Part shown: positions 1 through 10,940 of the stretch, piece after piece | How positions within the stretch are numbered: the stretch's first letter is position 1 | How the letters are laid out: every line of letters begins with the position of its first letter | Notes under the pieces: generated by a model | Told to the model about the DNA's origin: nothing | The model's database searches: none | What the model saw: only the letters and a program-made list of their open reading frames with translations | Program-made: the position numbers and the translations under genes | NCBI GenBank assembly: GCA_030407085.1 | Contig: CM059582.1 | Span: forward strand, 85,777,501 to 85,841,500 | Source: Trichopria drosophilae | Lineage: Eukaryota > Arthropoda > Insecta > Hymenoptera > Diapriidae | DNA: 64,000 nucleotides | Direction: 5' to 3'

Positions 1-1440
1 TCATGCGGGGTAAATCCTGTCGCTTCATGATCCGATGTATTATAGGAGAACATAGCAAAGGGAATTAGACTGTCCCAATCGTCATGACTATGGATATAGT
101 GTTTCAAGTATTCTATTAGGACAATATGACCCCTTTCTAAAGCGCCATTCGTTTGAGGTCGATATCCAGAGGTAGTTGAGTGTTCGATTCTGAAAATTTT
201 GGCTATCTGATACAAGATTTCATTTAAAAACGACTTACCACAATTGGTAAGAATTGCCTTAGGAGCGAATCGAGCTATAAGTTGGGTAGCTACAGCATAT
301 GCAACCGTAGAGGCTTTAATGTCATCGGCACGGCAATACTAAATTTTGTTAATTGATCCTGCGTTGTCAGGATATGTCGATTACCAGAAGGGGTTGCGGG
401 TAAAGGACCACCAGTGTCCATCGAAACTTGATCAAATGCTTCTAAAGGAATGTCCGTTATTAGCATTTCTTCCCGATTTTTAACTCGAACTAACTTTTGT
501 ATTTGACAACTTTTACATTTACGAACATAATCTTGGATATCGTTACGCATTTTGGCCCAATAGAATCTTTCTCTAATTCTCAGGTATGTCTTAGTAACCC
601 CCTTGCGACCTCTAATGATACTATCATGGTTTTCCTTAATTATTTCATGACGCATCTCCTGGGGTGGTACCGAAATTTTGCCTTTACATATAGTTATTTT
701 AATTTCGAATTTATTAAATACATTAGTTAATGTATTAGTAACGTCCCCTCGTGGCATACAATCACTCAAATCTCCCGTATCCGCAATTCTAAATCCTCCT
801 ATTTTTAGCTTTTGAATAATTATTGCTAGATTTTCTATTCCCAAAACGAAATTCTTATGTTGCAATTTGTCGAAATGGTTGGAAACTACGACAATAGAAA
901 ATATTTTATATTTACCCCGGGGTGTAATCAAGACATGCCCGATTTTGGGACGACTCTTTCGTATTTCTCGAGGATTAATTGCCTTTAAATCCGACAATAA
1001 TTTACCGACGGTTGATGTTAACTCCCCGTCTCCCGAGATGAAATGTACAATGTTATCTTTAATGTACGTTAACCCAGTTCTACTTCTTATTACACTTAAA
1101 GTCCCTTTTTCAGATGGTATGTCTGGACCAACCTCATCATCGTGAGATTCCTCGCTATGCAGCCTGAAGCGAACTCTAGGGTTATCGGTACGAATCGTGG
1201 ACTTCGAACTCTCTTCTTCCGGTATGTGGGGTAATTGGGAACCAGATAGTCGCACAGGAAATTTACAGGTTTCATTGAAATTCTCTATGTCGGATAACGA
1301 AGGAACCGTTCGTTCAAATGAACTTCGATTACCCGGTGGAAGAGGGGTAGATCTGGCCGTAGGTTGTATTTTGCCAGATATAGGGCAACGATCATTGACT
1401 TTTTCAATGTTATCTGAATCAGTGTCAGATTCGTCGCTTC
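1..1440 (-). pseudogene. pol: Gypsy integrase region of element A
   Basis: The frame at 1255-290 carries the zinc-binding HHCC region (RHEIIKENHDS then CKSCQIQKL) and the first catalytic block (QVSMDTGGPLP). A frameshift near 320-330 moves the rest into another frame, which runs to base 1. In that frame the usual T-D-x-G block reads TNCGKSF, so the second catalytic Asp is Asn. The Glu block (PQTNGALERGH) is present with the normal 35-residue spacing. Integrase would join the cDNA ends to host DNA; this copy is inactive from both the frameshift and the substituted Asp. The 3' end is outside the window. Confidence 0.8.
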
Positions 1441-1524
1441 AATAGCCTGTTTGTCGGGTCATATTTTGAATTCGCTTTTCCAAGATCTCATCTCCATCTT
1501 CATCACTAAAAGGATCCATCTCAT

Positions 1525-2500
1525 TTAAAATTTCTCGAAAATTTTGATCGACTCTATCTCCTTCAGAGAATCTCTTGAAAGAGCAAATCCAGGATGAGTT
1601 TCGTAACCATCCCATAAAAGTGTGTCATCACTGCTTCTAGCCGTCTCATTAAAATCTACTTCCCGATTGATCGACACGGGTTCGTCAATATCTTTCACTC
1701 CATACAATATCTCATCGTCGAAGTCGGAATTAGAATCACTACAATTATTTAGACTTAATACTACCGGAATATCGGTGAAATTTAGTGGTTTTGTTGATTC
1801 TACGAAAGGTGATTTGTCTCTACCATCATATTCCTCAGCATTCGAATCAGTCGAAGAATAATCTAGTACTCCGGCGGGTATAATTAGTGGATTCATCCCC
1901 CTTCTCATTTGTTTCCTTTCTTGCGCTATTGGGACTTCAGATTCCGAAGACGTAGATGACGGTTCACCGGTAGAGTCCGCTATACCACCAGCCACCTCCA
2001 CTACTGGTATCTCAACCTGTTGAGGCATAGGAGAGGATGCTTTGGACCGCGTGCGGGATGCAATTCCACCGGTTGGGTCGACAGGAGGAACGGAAGGTAC
2101 TGCTGATTTGGTTACTGGGTCAGGTTTATTTTTACTACCTTTTGGCCTTCCGGGCCTACTGCGAACTTCCGCAGGAGAAGTTTCCGAATTACTAACGGGT
2201 TGATAGGTTCGTAACGAAGATGTTCGCGTAGGCCGAGGTAAAAATTTAGGATTCCGCCTTAAAGGTAAAATTTTAATATCCGTTTCATCTTCTAAATCCA
2301 TTTCGGAAGAACTCCCACTATTAGGTATGGGATTACGAGATAACGCATCGGCATTCGAATTTTTCTTTCCTGGTTTATATTCAAAATCATATTTATAATT
2401 TAGTAATTTCAATCGCCAACGTATATGTTTCTGGCTAATATCACCCTTAGAATTAATCCATTTCAGGGATTCATGGTCACAGACACGAGTGAATTTCTGC
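1525..2500 (-). pseudogene. pol: RNase H end and AT-hook linker of element A pol
   Basis: The frame opens in RNase H (TRVCDHESLKWI, then NSNADALSRNP, the usual end of Gypsy RNase H). It continues about 270 residues into a linker rich in Ser, Pro, Asp and Glu that precedes integrase. The linker contains RSRPGRPKGSKNK, an AT-hook-like DNA-binding motif. RNase H degrades the RNA template during cDNA synthesis. A frameshift separates this part from the RT frame upstream (2477-3085), and the frame stops before integrase. The role of the AT-hook is inferred; nuclear or chromatin tethering is one possibility. Confidence 0.75.
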
Positions 2501-3842
2501 CCATACAGGTACGGACGGAAATACAACATTGCGTAAAGTGCTGCGAGACTTTTCAATAGTATCATAATTGGCTTCTGTTTTTGATAAGGTTCTAGATAAA
2601 TAGGCGAAGGGGTGTTCATTACCGTCGAAATTTTGACTAAGTACAGCTCCAATAGCGATATTGGAGGCATCGGTGGCCAATATAAAAGGTTTTTCAAAAT
2701 CTGGATAGCGTAAAATCGGACTCTGGCATAAAGCATCTTTTAATATTTCGAAACTTTCCTTCTGTTCAGTTTTCCATTGAAAGGTATAATTTTTACTGGT
2801 TAATTTTGACAATGGTTTAGCAATAGCGGAGAAATCTTTTATAAACCTACGGTAATACTCTACTAATCCTAAGAAACTTCTTACTCCTCGCGCATTCTTA
2901 GGACGTGGAAAATTTCTTACAGCTTTAATTTTATCAGGGACCGGTTTTATGCCTTCTTTACCAATTATATGTCCCAAATATGTGACCCCCGTACGCAAAA
3001 ATTCGCACTTGTCTGGTTGTAATGTTAGATTCGCTTCCGATAATCGACGGAGTAACCTACGCATTTTAATACCGTGTTCCTTCAAGTTTCGGGAAAAATA
3101 CTTGATTCATTAGCCGTTGAAAAGTGGCAGGGGCATTTTTCAATCCTTCCGGCATACGTATAAATTCGTAATGGCTGTTTGGGGTCGAAAAAGCTGTCTT
3201 CGCCCTATCCCTATTACTCAACGGTATTTGTTGAAATCCATTTGCCAGGTCCAGCACACTAAAGTATTGGGCCTGCCCAAGATGGTCCAAAATATCCACG
3301 GAGTGGGGGATTGGAAAGCCATCTCCAACCGTCTTTTCATTGAGTTTACGGAAATCAATCACCATACACCATCGCGGGTTACCGTGTGAGTCTGGTTTTT
3401 TTGGTACAATCCACAGAGGTGAATTGTAGGGAGATGAAGAGGGTTTTATTATCTTATTTTCTAATTTCTTTCGAATTTGATGTGAAATTTCATCGTGATG
3501 TATTGGCGGTAATCGATATTGTTTAGTCGTAATCGGTACATCGTCTACGGTTGGTATATCGTGAGATAACAAGTGAGTGCAAGGCAACAAATCTCCCGGT
3601 ATATAAAATTGATGAGGGAATTCGTTAACCAATGACATAACGTGATGTTTCTCTTCATTATTTAAATGCTCTATTATTAATAATCTTACAATTTCCGAAA
3701 TTCGATCTTCAACAGGACCTTCGTCATCTGACGAAGTATAATTTAATTTAGATTCCTCCTCAAAATTATGATATTCGAAAGGAATAAGCTCTTGGGGTGT
3801 TAAACCTATTACGACGTCCCGATCAAGGGTGTTTATTGCCAA
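2477..3842 (-). pseudogene. pol: Reverse transcriptase of element A, catalytic segment deleted
   Basis: The frame 3842-3066 carries RT fingers and palm (SPLWIVPKK, WCMVIDFRKLNEK, FSVLDLANGFQQI, GLKNAPATFQRLMNQV). It stops just after FFPKLEGTRY. The next frame (3085-2477) resumes at KMRRLLRRLSEANLTLQPDKCEF and runs into RNase H (LATDASNIAIGAVLSQ). The stretch that should hold YxDD is absent at the junction near 3066-3110. This is a deletion with a frame change, so polymerase activity is impossible. ERV-1 (20268-20279) shows the same region intact. Confidence 0.85.
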
Positions 3843-4384
3843 AATACGACGACAATCACCATCGAGACAGCAGCCTCACCAACAAAAATTCCTTCGGCGG
3901 TTCTTACTCGCGGAAGATAACCTTCTTTCAGATTAGTTCCTTTAAGTTTAATATTAGTAATATTTTTCATTCGAGATTTCAAATAGTGAAGTCGTATTTT
4001 ACAAGAAGATTTATTTAATAAATTTTGAGAAACATGATCTACGAATCATAACGGTTTAACCGCTAGGCTTTTAACTACAAGCGTTTGATGATAAAAAGAG
4101 ATTTCCGCTTCTTCTTGACGAAGGAATTCTTTCCCCAAAATTCCGCCACACTCTATAGGGAAATTTGACGCAACTACGTGAAACCTCACAGGGTCTTCGA
4201 AAATTCTTATTTCAACCGTACCGTATGTTTGAATAGGTTCCGGAGTTATTCCATATATATTAATCGAATTACCAGTCCGAACGTTTAAATCCCGAATTAA
4301 AGTTGATAAATAATTTAATAAGATTTATGTCTGCGCCTGTGTCTATTAGGAAAATGCTATTTTTATTCCGAAATCTTACTGAAC
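3843..4384 (-). pseudogene. pol: Aspartic protease region of element A
   Basis: On the minus strand at about 4366-4328 the translation reads SIFLIDTGADINL, the DTG active site of a retroviral-type aspartic protease. The rest of the domain is scattered over interrupted frames down to about 3842, where the RT frame begins. The protease would cleave the Gag-Pol polyprotein. No long open frame covers it. Confidence 0.6.
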
Positions 4385-5588
4385 TTAATTCCACCGCTGG
4401 CGATTCATTTCCTCGCACTCTAGAGATTCCAAAAATCTCACTGATGCCGGTTGATTCTGATCTACATTTCGACTCGGGGAGGCATCTTTCCGTCGAGCCG
4501 CATTCTCGTTTAAATTGAGGGTTTTCAATGTTTCCGTAACTGCTGGTGAACGATTTCGCGCATATTCAGGGGAATTTTGAGGTGAACGTGATCCTGATTT
4601 TAGAGAATTTGAATAATCATGCTCACGAACCGGTGACCTACCTCGATCATTATTTTTATTAATAAATTCTTGGTAAGGATAATCCGTTTTTGACAAACGC
4701 TCACGAGTAGGCGATTTTCTATCATTACTATCATTACCATACAAGCTTCGATTATAAGACAGATTGGGTGTTCGATTTTGAATTGGCGAATTATCTCGAT
4801 ATTGGTAATGGGAATAGCGATTACGTGATTGCAATTGACCAGGAGAAGGTGATCGATTTCGACTTGGCGATTTATCACCCCATTCATTATAGGAATAACG
4901 ATTGCGCGAATGAAATTGATTAGGAGAAGGTGATCGCACTGGTTGAGGTAACGCATAGGGTGGTTGCTGGCGAGGATATGGATGTGGATATGAAGGATAG
5001 TAGTTCCTATTAGAATAAAAATTAGATCTTGGCGAATCACCTCGAGTTCGGCCAACATCACTGAGAGTTCCAGTCCGAGATTCACACTGAGTAAAATAAG
5101 GAGAATAATACTCGTCTGGTTCATTTGAAAATCTAACCCTACGATCCCCGTAACCGAAACCAGAATTACCTCCCCTCAAAATACGAGGAATATTCTTCTC
5201 AACTTTTTCAAAGTATCGGCCACTGTCGAGCATATAAAGCATTCGTGATCCTCTAGTATCAGGTAAAATTCCCTGATCTATTTTAGATTCTATGTTTAAG
5301 GCAGTCTCCCAAGCTTCATCCAGAGATTTTGGGTCTTTAGCATCAACGAACCTTACAATATCGTCGGGCAACCCTCCCATAAACGCGTTGAGAGCGGTTA
5401 TTTGAAGTGGCTTGTAAAGAATATCATTTCGATCGCGGTTATTTCTGCCATTTTGGTCGGCCAGGATTTTTTTATAAATTCCTTTTTGGATCGTTAGGAA
5501 ACGATTAGGGATAGGAAATGTTTCACAGGAAATCGATCCTATACAGGCCTCGATCTCCCGTTTTAAATGCGGATCCTTGATTCACTGA
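4385..5588 (-). pseudogene. gag: Gag of element A, C-terminal part with Arg/Ser-rich repeats
   Basis: The frame is open from about 5588 down to 4385 without a clear start codon. The first ~70 codons plus the ORF beginning MGGLPDDIVRFVD resemble the capsid-like core of Gypsy Gag. The rest is a low-complexity tail with repeated R-S-P and N-R-Y-S units (for example SPSPNQFHSRNRYS and SPSPGQLQSRNRYS). No CCHC knuckle is visible; the basic Arg/Ser-rich tail may bind RNA in its place. The C-terminus overlaps the protease region, as expected for a Gag-Pol overlap. The N-terminus is lost. Confidence 0.65.
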
Positions 5589-6417
5589 AATGAATAGCCG
5601 GTGATTAAAGTATATATGTATATATTTGAAATGTTAGGAATGATCAGGATGAGCAACCGGAAGAAAGAAAAGATGGAGTTAACCAACAGAACAATGTTCT
5701 AGAATTAGTCCGAAGACTAATTAGGTTTAATAGGCGTTTGGAAGAAATGGTGATTAAGGAAAGATTTAGGGTTAATTTTGATAGAGAAAATGATTATAAA
5801 ATAAGCTGGAAATAATAGTACTATAATTTAAATATAATATTGCCCTTACAACTACCGGGCTGGTTAGCCGGGCGAGTCCGAAAGAAAAAGATGAACCGCT
5901 ACTGAGTCCTTTAGATTTCGTATCACGCGAACTCCCGATTTTGCTCAACTATGTAGTCGGTGACTGTGGTACACGACTATTGTCTTGATCCTCCTCTTTT
6001 GAACGACCTGTTCACTTAAAGGGTGCACCATGAGTGACGACACTAACGTCAAGACCGATCGACATCAGCGTCGTTGGTTATCAACGGGGAATATCCCACG
6101 CTAAAAACCGTCAGCGCTGCATTTTCGGAAATAACGATAATGTCCAAACTCTAAGATGTCGCAACTGTGCGATCATCAATGCATCCTTGTTCTATTAAGA
6201 TGCACCGTGTCAAATGTCCAGTCTCAGACCCGGCGTTCCCAGCACCGTCAGCAAGATCGCACATAAGAAGCAGAGAAAGATGAGATTTAGACTTCCACGG
6301 GCACTCGTTGATTCCGTGTGAATAGAATGCGACCGTTTAAAAATAATGTTTACGTTTCACTTTCTGAACGATGGGAAAATAATTATATAAAAATCTTGAA
6401 TGTGCGTCTGCACGTAA
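5589..6417. other. Unassigned stretch between element A and the satellite
   Basis: No recognisable gene. A 62-codon plus-strand open frame without a start (5626-5818, charged: EERKDGVNQQ, RRLEEMVIKERF) is the only protein-like signal, and I do not recognise it. By position the stretch could hold the 5' leader and LTR of element A, but I could not find a matching repeat, PBS or terminal TG/CA pair. Confidence 0.4.
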
Positions 6418-8808
6418 CATATTTCTATTCTCATTAATTATTGCGAAGAGGGATTATAGAATTCATCAAATTTTCCATTTAAAAGGCCTAACTCTTTGTT
6501 TTGCATTTTCATGTCCACAGGAACTCATCATATGGATATTCTGATGTTCAACCATTGTTATAAAGAGGGATTTAGTATTTTACTACAAGGAGTGACTTTA
6601 AAATTCGTCAAATTTTTCAAGTAACTTCCCTGGAGTGATGTTCTGCATTTTTATGCCCGAAATAACTCGTTATGTCGATATTTTTATTTTCATTAATTGT
6701 TGTGAAGAGGGATTTAATATTTTACGCCCAGGAGTGATTTTAGAGTTCATCGAATTTTCCATTTAAAAGGCCTGGCTTGCTGTTTTGCATTTTCATGTCC
6801 ACAGGACGTCATCCTATGGATATTCTGATTTTCATTTAATGTTATGAAGAGGGATTTAACATTTTACGTCCAGGAGTGTTTCTAAAATTCCTGAAATTAT
6901 TCAGATAAATGACCCGAATGATGTTATGAAGAGGGATGTAATATTTTACGCCCAGGAGTGTTTCTAAAATTTATCACACTTTTCAAATAAAAGACCTGGA
7001 GTGATGTGTTGCATTTTTATGCCTGAAAGAACTCGTTTTGGTGATTTTTTTATTTTCGTTCTTTGTTATGAAGAGGGATTTAATATTTTACGCCCAGGCG
7101 TGTTTCTAAAATTCGTCATACATTTCAACTAAACGACCTGGAGTGATGTTTTACATTTTCATGCGAGAAAGAACTCGTTTTCGGTATATTTCTATTCTCA
7201 TTAATTATTGCGAAGAGGGATTCAATATTTTACGCCCAGGAGTGATTTTAGAATTCATCAAATTTTCCTTTTAAAAGGCCTGGCTTGCTGTTTTGCATTT
7301 TCATGTCCAAAAGAACTCATCATATCGATATTCTGATTTTCAACGATTGTTATAAAGAGGGATTTAGTATTTTACGCCAAGTAGTGATTTTGAAATTTGT
7401 CAAATTTTTCAAATAACGGACATGGAGTAATGTTTAGAATTTTCATGCCAGAAAGACCTTATTTTGGGGATATTTCTATTTTCATTAATTGTTGTGAAGA
7501 GAGATTTAGTATTTTACGCCTAGGAGTGTTTCTTAAATTCGTTAAACTTTTCAAATAAATGACCTGGAGTGATGTTCTGCATTTTTATGCCCGAAATAAC
7601 TCGTTTTGGGGATATTTCTATTTTCATTAATTGTTGTGAAGCGGGATTTAGTTATTTTACGCCAAGGAGTGTTTCTAAAATTCGTCAAACTTTTCAAATA
7701 AATGACCTGGAGTGATGTTTTGGATTTTTATGCCCGAAAGTACTTTTTTTCGGGATATTTATATTTTTAATAATTGTTGTGAAGAGTTATTTAATATTTT
7801 ACGTCGATGAGTGTTTCTAAAATTCGTCAAATTATTCAGATAAATAACCTGAAGTTATGTTTTTCATTTTTATGCCCGAAGTTAGTCGTTTTGGGGATAT
7901 TTCTATTTTCATTATTGTTGTGAAGAGGGATTTACTATTTTACGCCCAGGAGTGATGTTAGAATTCATCAAATTTTTCAAATAACTGCCCTGGAGTGATG
8001 TTTTGCATTTTTATACCCGAAAGAACTCGTTTTCGGTATACTTCTATTCTCATTAATTATTGCGAAGAGTGATTTTAGAATTCATAAAATTTCCCATTTA
8101 AAAGGCCTGGCTTGGTGTTTTGCATTTTCATGCCCAAAGGAACTCATCATATCCATATTCTGATTTTCATTCATTGTTATAAAGAGAGATGTAGTATTTT
8201 ACGCCATGGAGTGATTTTGAAATTCGTCAGATTTTTTAATAACGTACATGGAGTGATGTTTAGAATTTTCATGCCAGAAATACCTTATTTTGGGGATATT
8301 TCTATTTTCATTGATTGTTGTGAAGGGGGATTCAATATTTTACGCCCAGGAGTGCTTTTAAAATTCATCAAATTTTCCTTTTAAAAGGCCTGGCTTGATG
8401 TTTTGCATTTTCATGTCCACAGGAACTCATCATATGGATATTCTGATTTTCAACCATTGTTATAAGGAGGGATTTAGTATTTTACTCCAAGGAGTGACTT
8501 TAAAATTCGTCAAATTTTTCAAATAACTGCCCTGGAGTGATGTTTTGCATTTTTATGCCCGAAATAACTCGTTTTGGGGATATTCTTATTTTCATTAATT
8601 GTTGTGAAGAGGGATTTAGTATTTTGCGCCAAGTAGTGATTTTTAAATTCGTCAAATTTTTCAAATAACGGACATGGAGTGATGTTTAGAATTTTCATGC
8701 CAGGAAGACCTTATTTTGGGGATATTTCTATTTTCATTAATTGGTTTGAAGAGGGATTTACATGTCCAAAGGAACTAATCGCGTGAATATTCTGATTTTC
8801 ATTCGGAG
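6418..8808. repeat. Tandem satellite, ~142-bp monomer, about 17 copies
   Basis: The landmark GAAGAGGGATTTA-(G/A)-TATTTTACGCC recurs near 6446, 6564, 6707, 6847, 7069, 7211, 7353, 7496, 7639, 7782, 7923, 8064, 8178, 8320, 8464, 8606 and 8750, mostly 140-143 bp apart, with short deleted units near 6446 and 6929. At least three monomer types alternate: one with GGCCTGGCTTG and ACTCATCATAT, one with ACATGGAGTGATGTTTAGAA, and one with CCTGGAGTGATGTT and GCCCGAAA. The short frames across it are by-products of the repeat. The monomer length is close to nucleosomal DNA. Confidence 0.9.
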
Positions 8809-8959
8809 AGGAGGATATGAAGCGGGAGATATAATTTATTTCTTCCGTTAAATTATTTTTCCAATATTTATTTTCTTTTTATCCCTAGTCCGTTGGCCTG
8901 TGGAGGAAGAGCAGAGTGCTTTCTAGATCCGCTGCGTTTGACGGATGAAGGGAGAATTA

Positions 8960-9050
8960 TTCTTTCTGCAATCACCCGTTTATATACGAGTGCGCACCAA
9001 TCAGAGTCGAGGTCTCGAGCGCGGTGATTGGTCGATGTTTCGAGCGGATT
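8960..9050 (-). promoter_or_regulatory. Candidate LTR-type promoter (CCAAT boxes and TATA)
   Basis: On the minus strand the order is CCAAT (CGACCAATCACCGCG), an inverted CCAAT (CTGATTGGTGCG) and TATATAAAC at about 8971-8979. These elements and their spacing resemble a pol II promoter, as in LTRs. The sequence lies directly downstream of a Gypsy RT scrap (9050-9190), so it may be the remains of an LTR. No start site can be proven. Confidence 0.35.
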
Positions 9051-9190
9051 AATTCGCGGCTCTCAGCCGGCGGAAAACCTCACTTAGTAATTCGACATGT
9101 TTGTACAGGGAGTCACTCACGATCACAATATCGTCCAGGTAACAAAAAACGTCCTCGCCAGGAAACGGAGTTCGGAAAGACGGGTATTCC
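9050..9190 (-). pseudogene. Fragment of a Gypsy reverse transcriptase (YLDD segment)
   Basis: The minus-strand translation at about 9165-9059 reads GEDVFCYLDDIVIVSDS followed by LYKHVELLSEVFRRLRAAN and a stop. This is the palm segment of a Ty3/Gypsy RT, including the catalytic YLDD. Only about 40 codons remain. It adjoins the truncated Penelope-like ORF on the right and a promoter-like stretch on the left. Its family differs from element A, ERV-1 and the CsRn1 element. Confidence 0.7.
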
Positions 9191-9192
9191 GC

Positions 9193-9932
9193 TTAATACA
9201 TCAAATGGACTCTCTTTCTTATACATTCATTTACAAGATCTTCAGGATAGCCGTTTTCTGCTAGAATATTTCTGACTAGATTCAAATTCTTTTTCCTAAA
9301 CCTGATTTCTATTAATTTAGTCGCTCTATCTATTAAGCCAAAAATTACGCTAATTTTGTAATTCATCGGATGGTTTGATGTAAAGTGTAAGTACTTTCTG
9401 GACCAGGTGGCTTTATGGTACCAATCCGTATCTAGGGTTCCGTCATTATTTTGTTCTTTTTCTATGGTAAAAGAGATTCTATTTTCCATTCCGTGTAATT
9501 TTTGTTGGCTATTGAACTTATTTAAAACATAATCTATTTTGTCTTGTGGAACTGCTGTTAAAATGTCGTCCATATATCTAATGAAAAATGGAAGCTTGAA
9601 ATTTAATTTTTTAATTAAGATGTTTTCTACGAATTCCATAATAAGATTGGCTAAAATTGGGGACAATGGAGACCCCATCGGAACTCCATAGACCTGTTTA
9701 TAGACAGTTCCTTGAAACTTAAAATAGGTAGACCTCAGTATTATATTTAATCCTTCTATAAACTCTTTTTGTGAAAGAGATGTAAAGTTGGATATTTCGT
9801 TCCATTTTTTCGTAATAATATGTCGTATTAATGGTAACGAGATGTTCGTAAATAGTGAGACTACATCTAAAGATATAAGAGCATGTGCAGGTGGAATTTT
9901 AAAAGTTTTAATTTTCTTCCTACAGTCCCATG
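9193..9932 (-). pseudogene. Penelope-like element RT, C-terminal half, lacking endonuclease
   Basis: The frame contains the Penelope RT blocks ALISLDVVSLFTNISL, GVPMGSPLSPILANLIME and the catalytic RYMDDI. About 245 codons belong to the element. It ends near 9195, shortly after ECIRKR, before the GIY-YIG endonuclease expected in this family, and joins the Gypsy scrap. The frame continues upstream (to 10044) into ERV-1 LTR sequence, but that part is not Penelope. The missing N-terminal half lies at 27736-28975, 17.8 kb away, because ERV-1 inserted between them. Penelope elements copy themselves by target-primed reverse transcription. Confidence 0.85.
9929..9932. repeat. Target-site duplication (CATG), left of ERV-1
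   Basis: CATG precedes the LTR start TGTTACG here and follows the LTR end GTAACA at 27732-27735. The empty site is seen in the second Penelope copy near 30398 (ACATGGGACTG in the other orientation). A 4-bp duplication is typical of Ty3/Gypsy integrases. Confidence 0.9.
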
Positions 9933-10533
9933 TGTTACGACCCAGTGAATATCTCGAACGAGATATAAACCGAACAGTAACACGGGCTTGTAACTCAGCA
10001 GAATTGCTGGGTCCTTTTAGGTGAGTGAGGGCTACTGATAGCACAGGAAAATTCAGTAATAAGGAAAAAAAAACTTGGAAACAGTTTATTTGTTTAAATC
10101 AGTTTATTTTCTCGAATAATTGTTCCGGTGAAGGTAGGGGAGTTGTTGGAAGAGGGGGGAAAGGGATGAATAGGTCGGGAAATAATTCCTGGGGAGACGG
10201 TAGTGGAATGGTCGGACGAGGGGGAAAAGAGAAGGGAAGAGAAGTTTTCCTGGGGGATAGTTGGTTGGCAGTCTGTGTTTCTATCTCCTCTCGGGCGAGG
10301 TGGAGAGCCTTTGCCAATTTTTGGCGTTGGACCCTTTGTCCTCCTCGGCGGCGTTTCACTATAAAGAAATTATGACTATTTATTTGATGTATGAAAATGG
10401 AAAGAATTATGGAAGTGGGAGTAAAAACGCGAAGTCTAAGGAAAAAAAAAAAATAAAATAAAAGGGAGAAAAAATGTTTTTTCGGTTAAATACGATTCGT
10501 AGTCGCGTGAGAGGGGCGACTTCGTCTCTGTGG

Positions 10534-10542
10534 CCTTTTATG
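10534..10542 (-). promoter_or_regulatory. Candidate TATA box in ERV-1 LTR (also at 26532-26540)
   Basis: The minus-strand CATAAAAGG sits about 420 nt before two AATAAA motifs, as expected for a U3/R boundary upstream of a polyadenylation signal. It is present in both LTRs. It was picked by eye; other AT-rich hexamers could serve instead. Confidence 0.35.
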
Positions 10543-10566
10543 CAGTAGGGAAGAGGGTTGTGGTTT

Positions 10567-10940
10567 CTCAGGCCTACCCGCTATGCCACGAAAGGAAAGG
10601 AGGATGCGATTTCGCAGGCCGACCCACTATGTCGCAAGGAAAGAAGAAGAGAATTGGAGCGATTTCGCAGGCCGACCCGCTATGTCGCAAGGAAAGGAGT
10701 TGGCGTGATTTCGCAGGCCGACCCGCTATGTCACGAGGAAAGGAGTTGGCGTGATTTCGCAGGCCGACCCGCTATGTCACGAGGAAAGGAGTTGGGAATT
10801 GGAGCGATTTCGCAGGCCGACCCGCTATGTCGCAAGGAAAGGAGTTGGGAATTGGAGCGATTTCGCAGGCCGACCCGCTATGTCGCAAGGAAAGGAGTTG
10901 GCGTGATTTCGCAGGCCGACCCGCTATGTCACGAAGGAAA
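10567..10940. repeat. Tandem array inside ERV-1 3' LTR (GCAGGCCGACCCGCTATGTC units)
   Basis: Seven good units plus one degenerate first unit share TTTCGCAGGCCGACCC-(G/A)-CTATGTC, separated by variable GGAAAGGAGTTG-type linkers of about 20-28 bp. The 5' LTR has one unit fewer (26565-26890). The position inside the LTR suggests enhancer or leader repeats. It is not a CRISPR array: the spacers are near identical and the context is eukaryotic. Confidence 0.85.

Larger units (their letters stand above)
1..5588 (-). mobile_element. Ty3/Gypsy retrotransposon A, partial and degenerate
   Basis: Read on the minus strand, the order is gag (about 5588-4385), aspartic protease (about 4366), reverse transcriptase, RNase H and integrase, which runs off the left edge. 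This is the Ty3/Gypsy order. Reading frames change several times in pol and the RT active-site segment is missing, so the copy is dead. No LTR could be delimited: the downstream LTR lies outside the window, and the upstream one, if present, would be in the unassigned 5589-6417 stretch. The codons are AT-rich, like the neighbours. It is related to ERV-1 and ERV-2 in this window, but its RNase H-integrase linker differs. Confidence 0.85.

Noticed and set aside
8112..8384. A 90-codon plus-strand frame in the satellite that looks like two protein repeats
   Set aside because: It spans two satellite monomers, has no start context or homology, and neighbouring monomers break the frame.
10567..10940. 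Short repeats with regular spacing that resemble a CRISPR array
   Set aside because: Linkers are near identical and the array lies in both LTRs of a eukaryotic retroelement; no cas genes.
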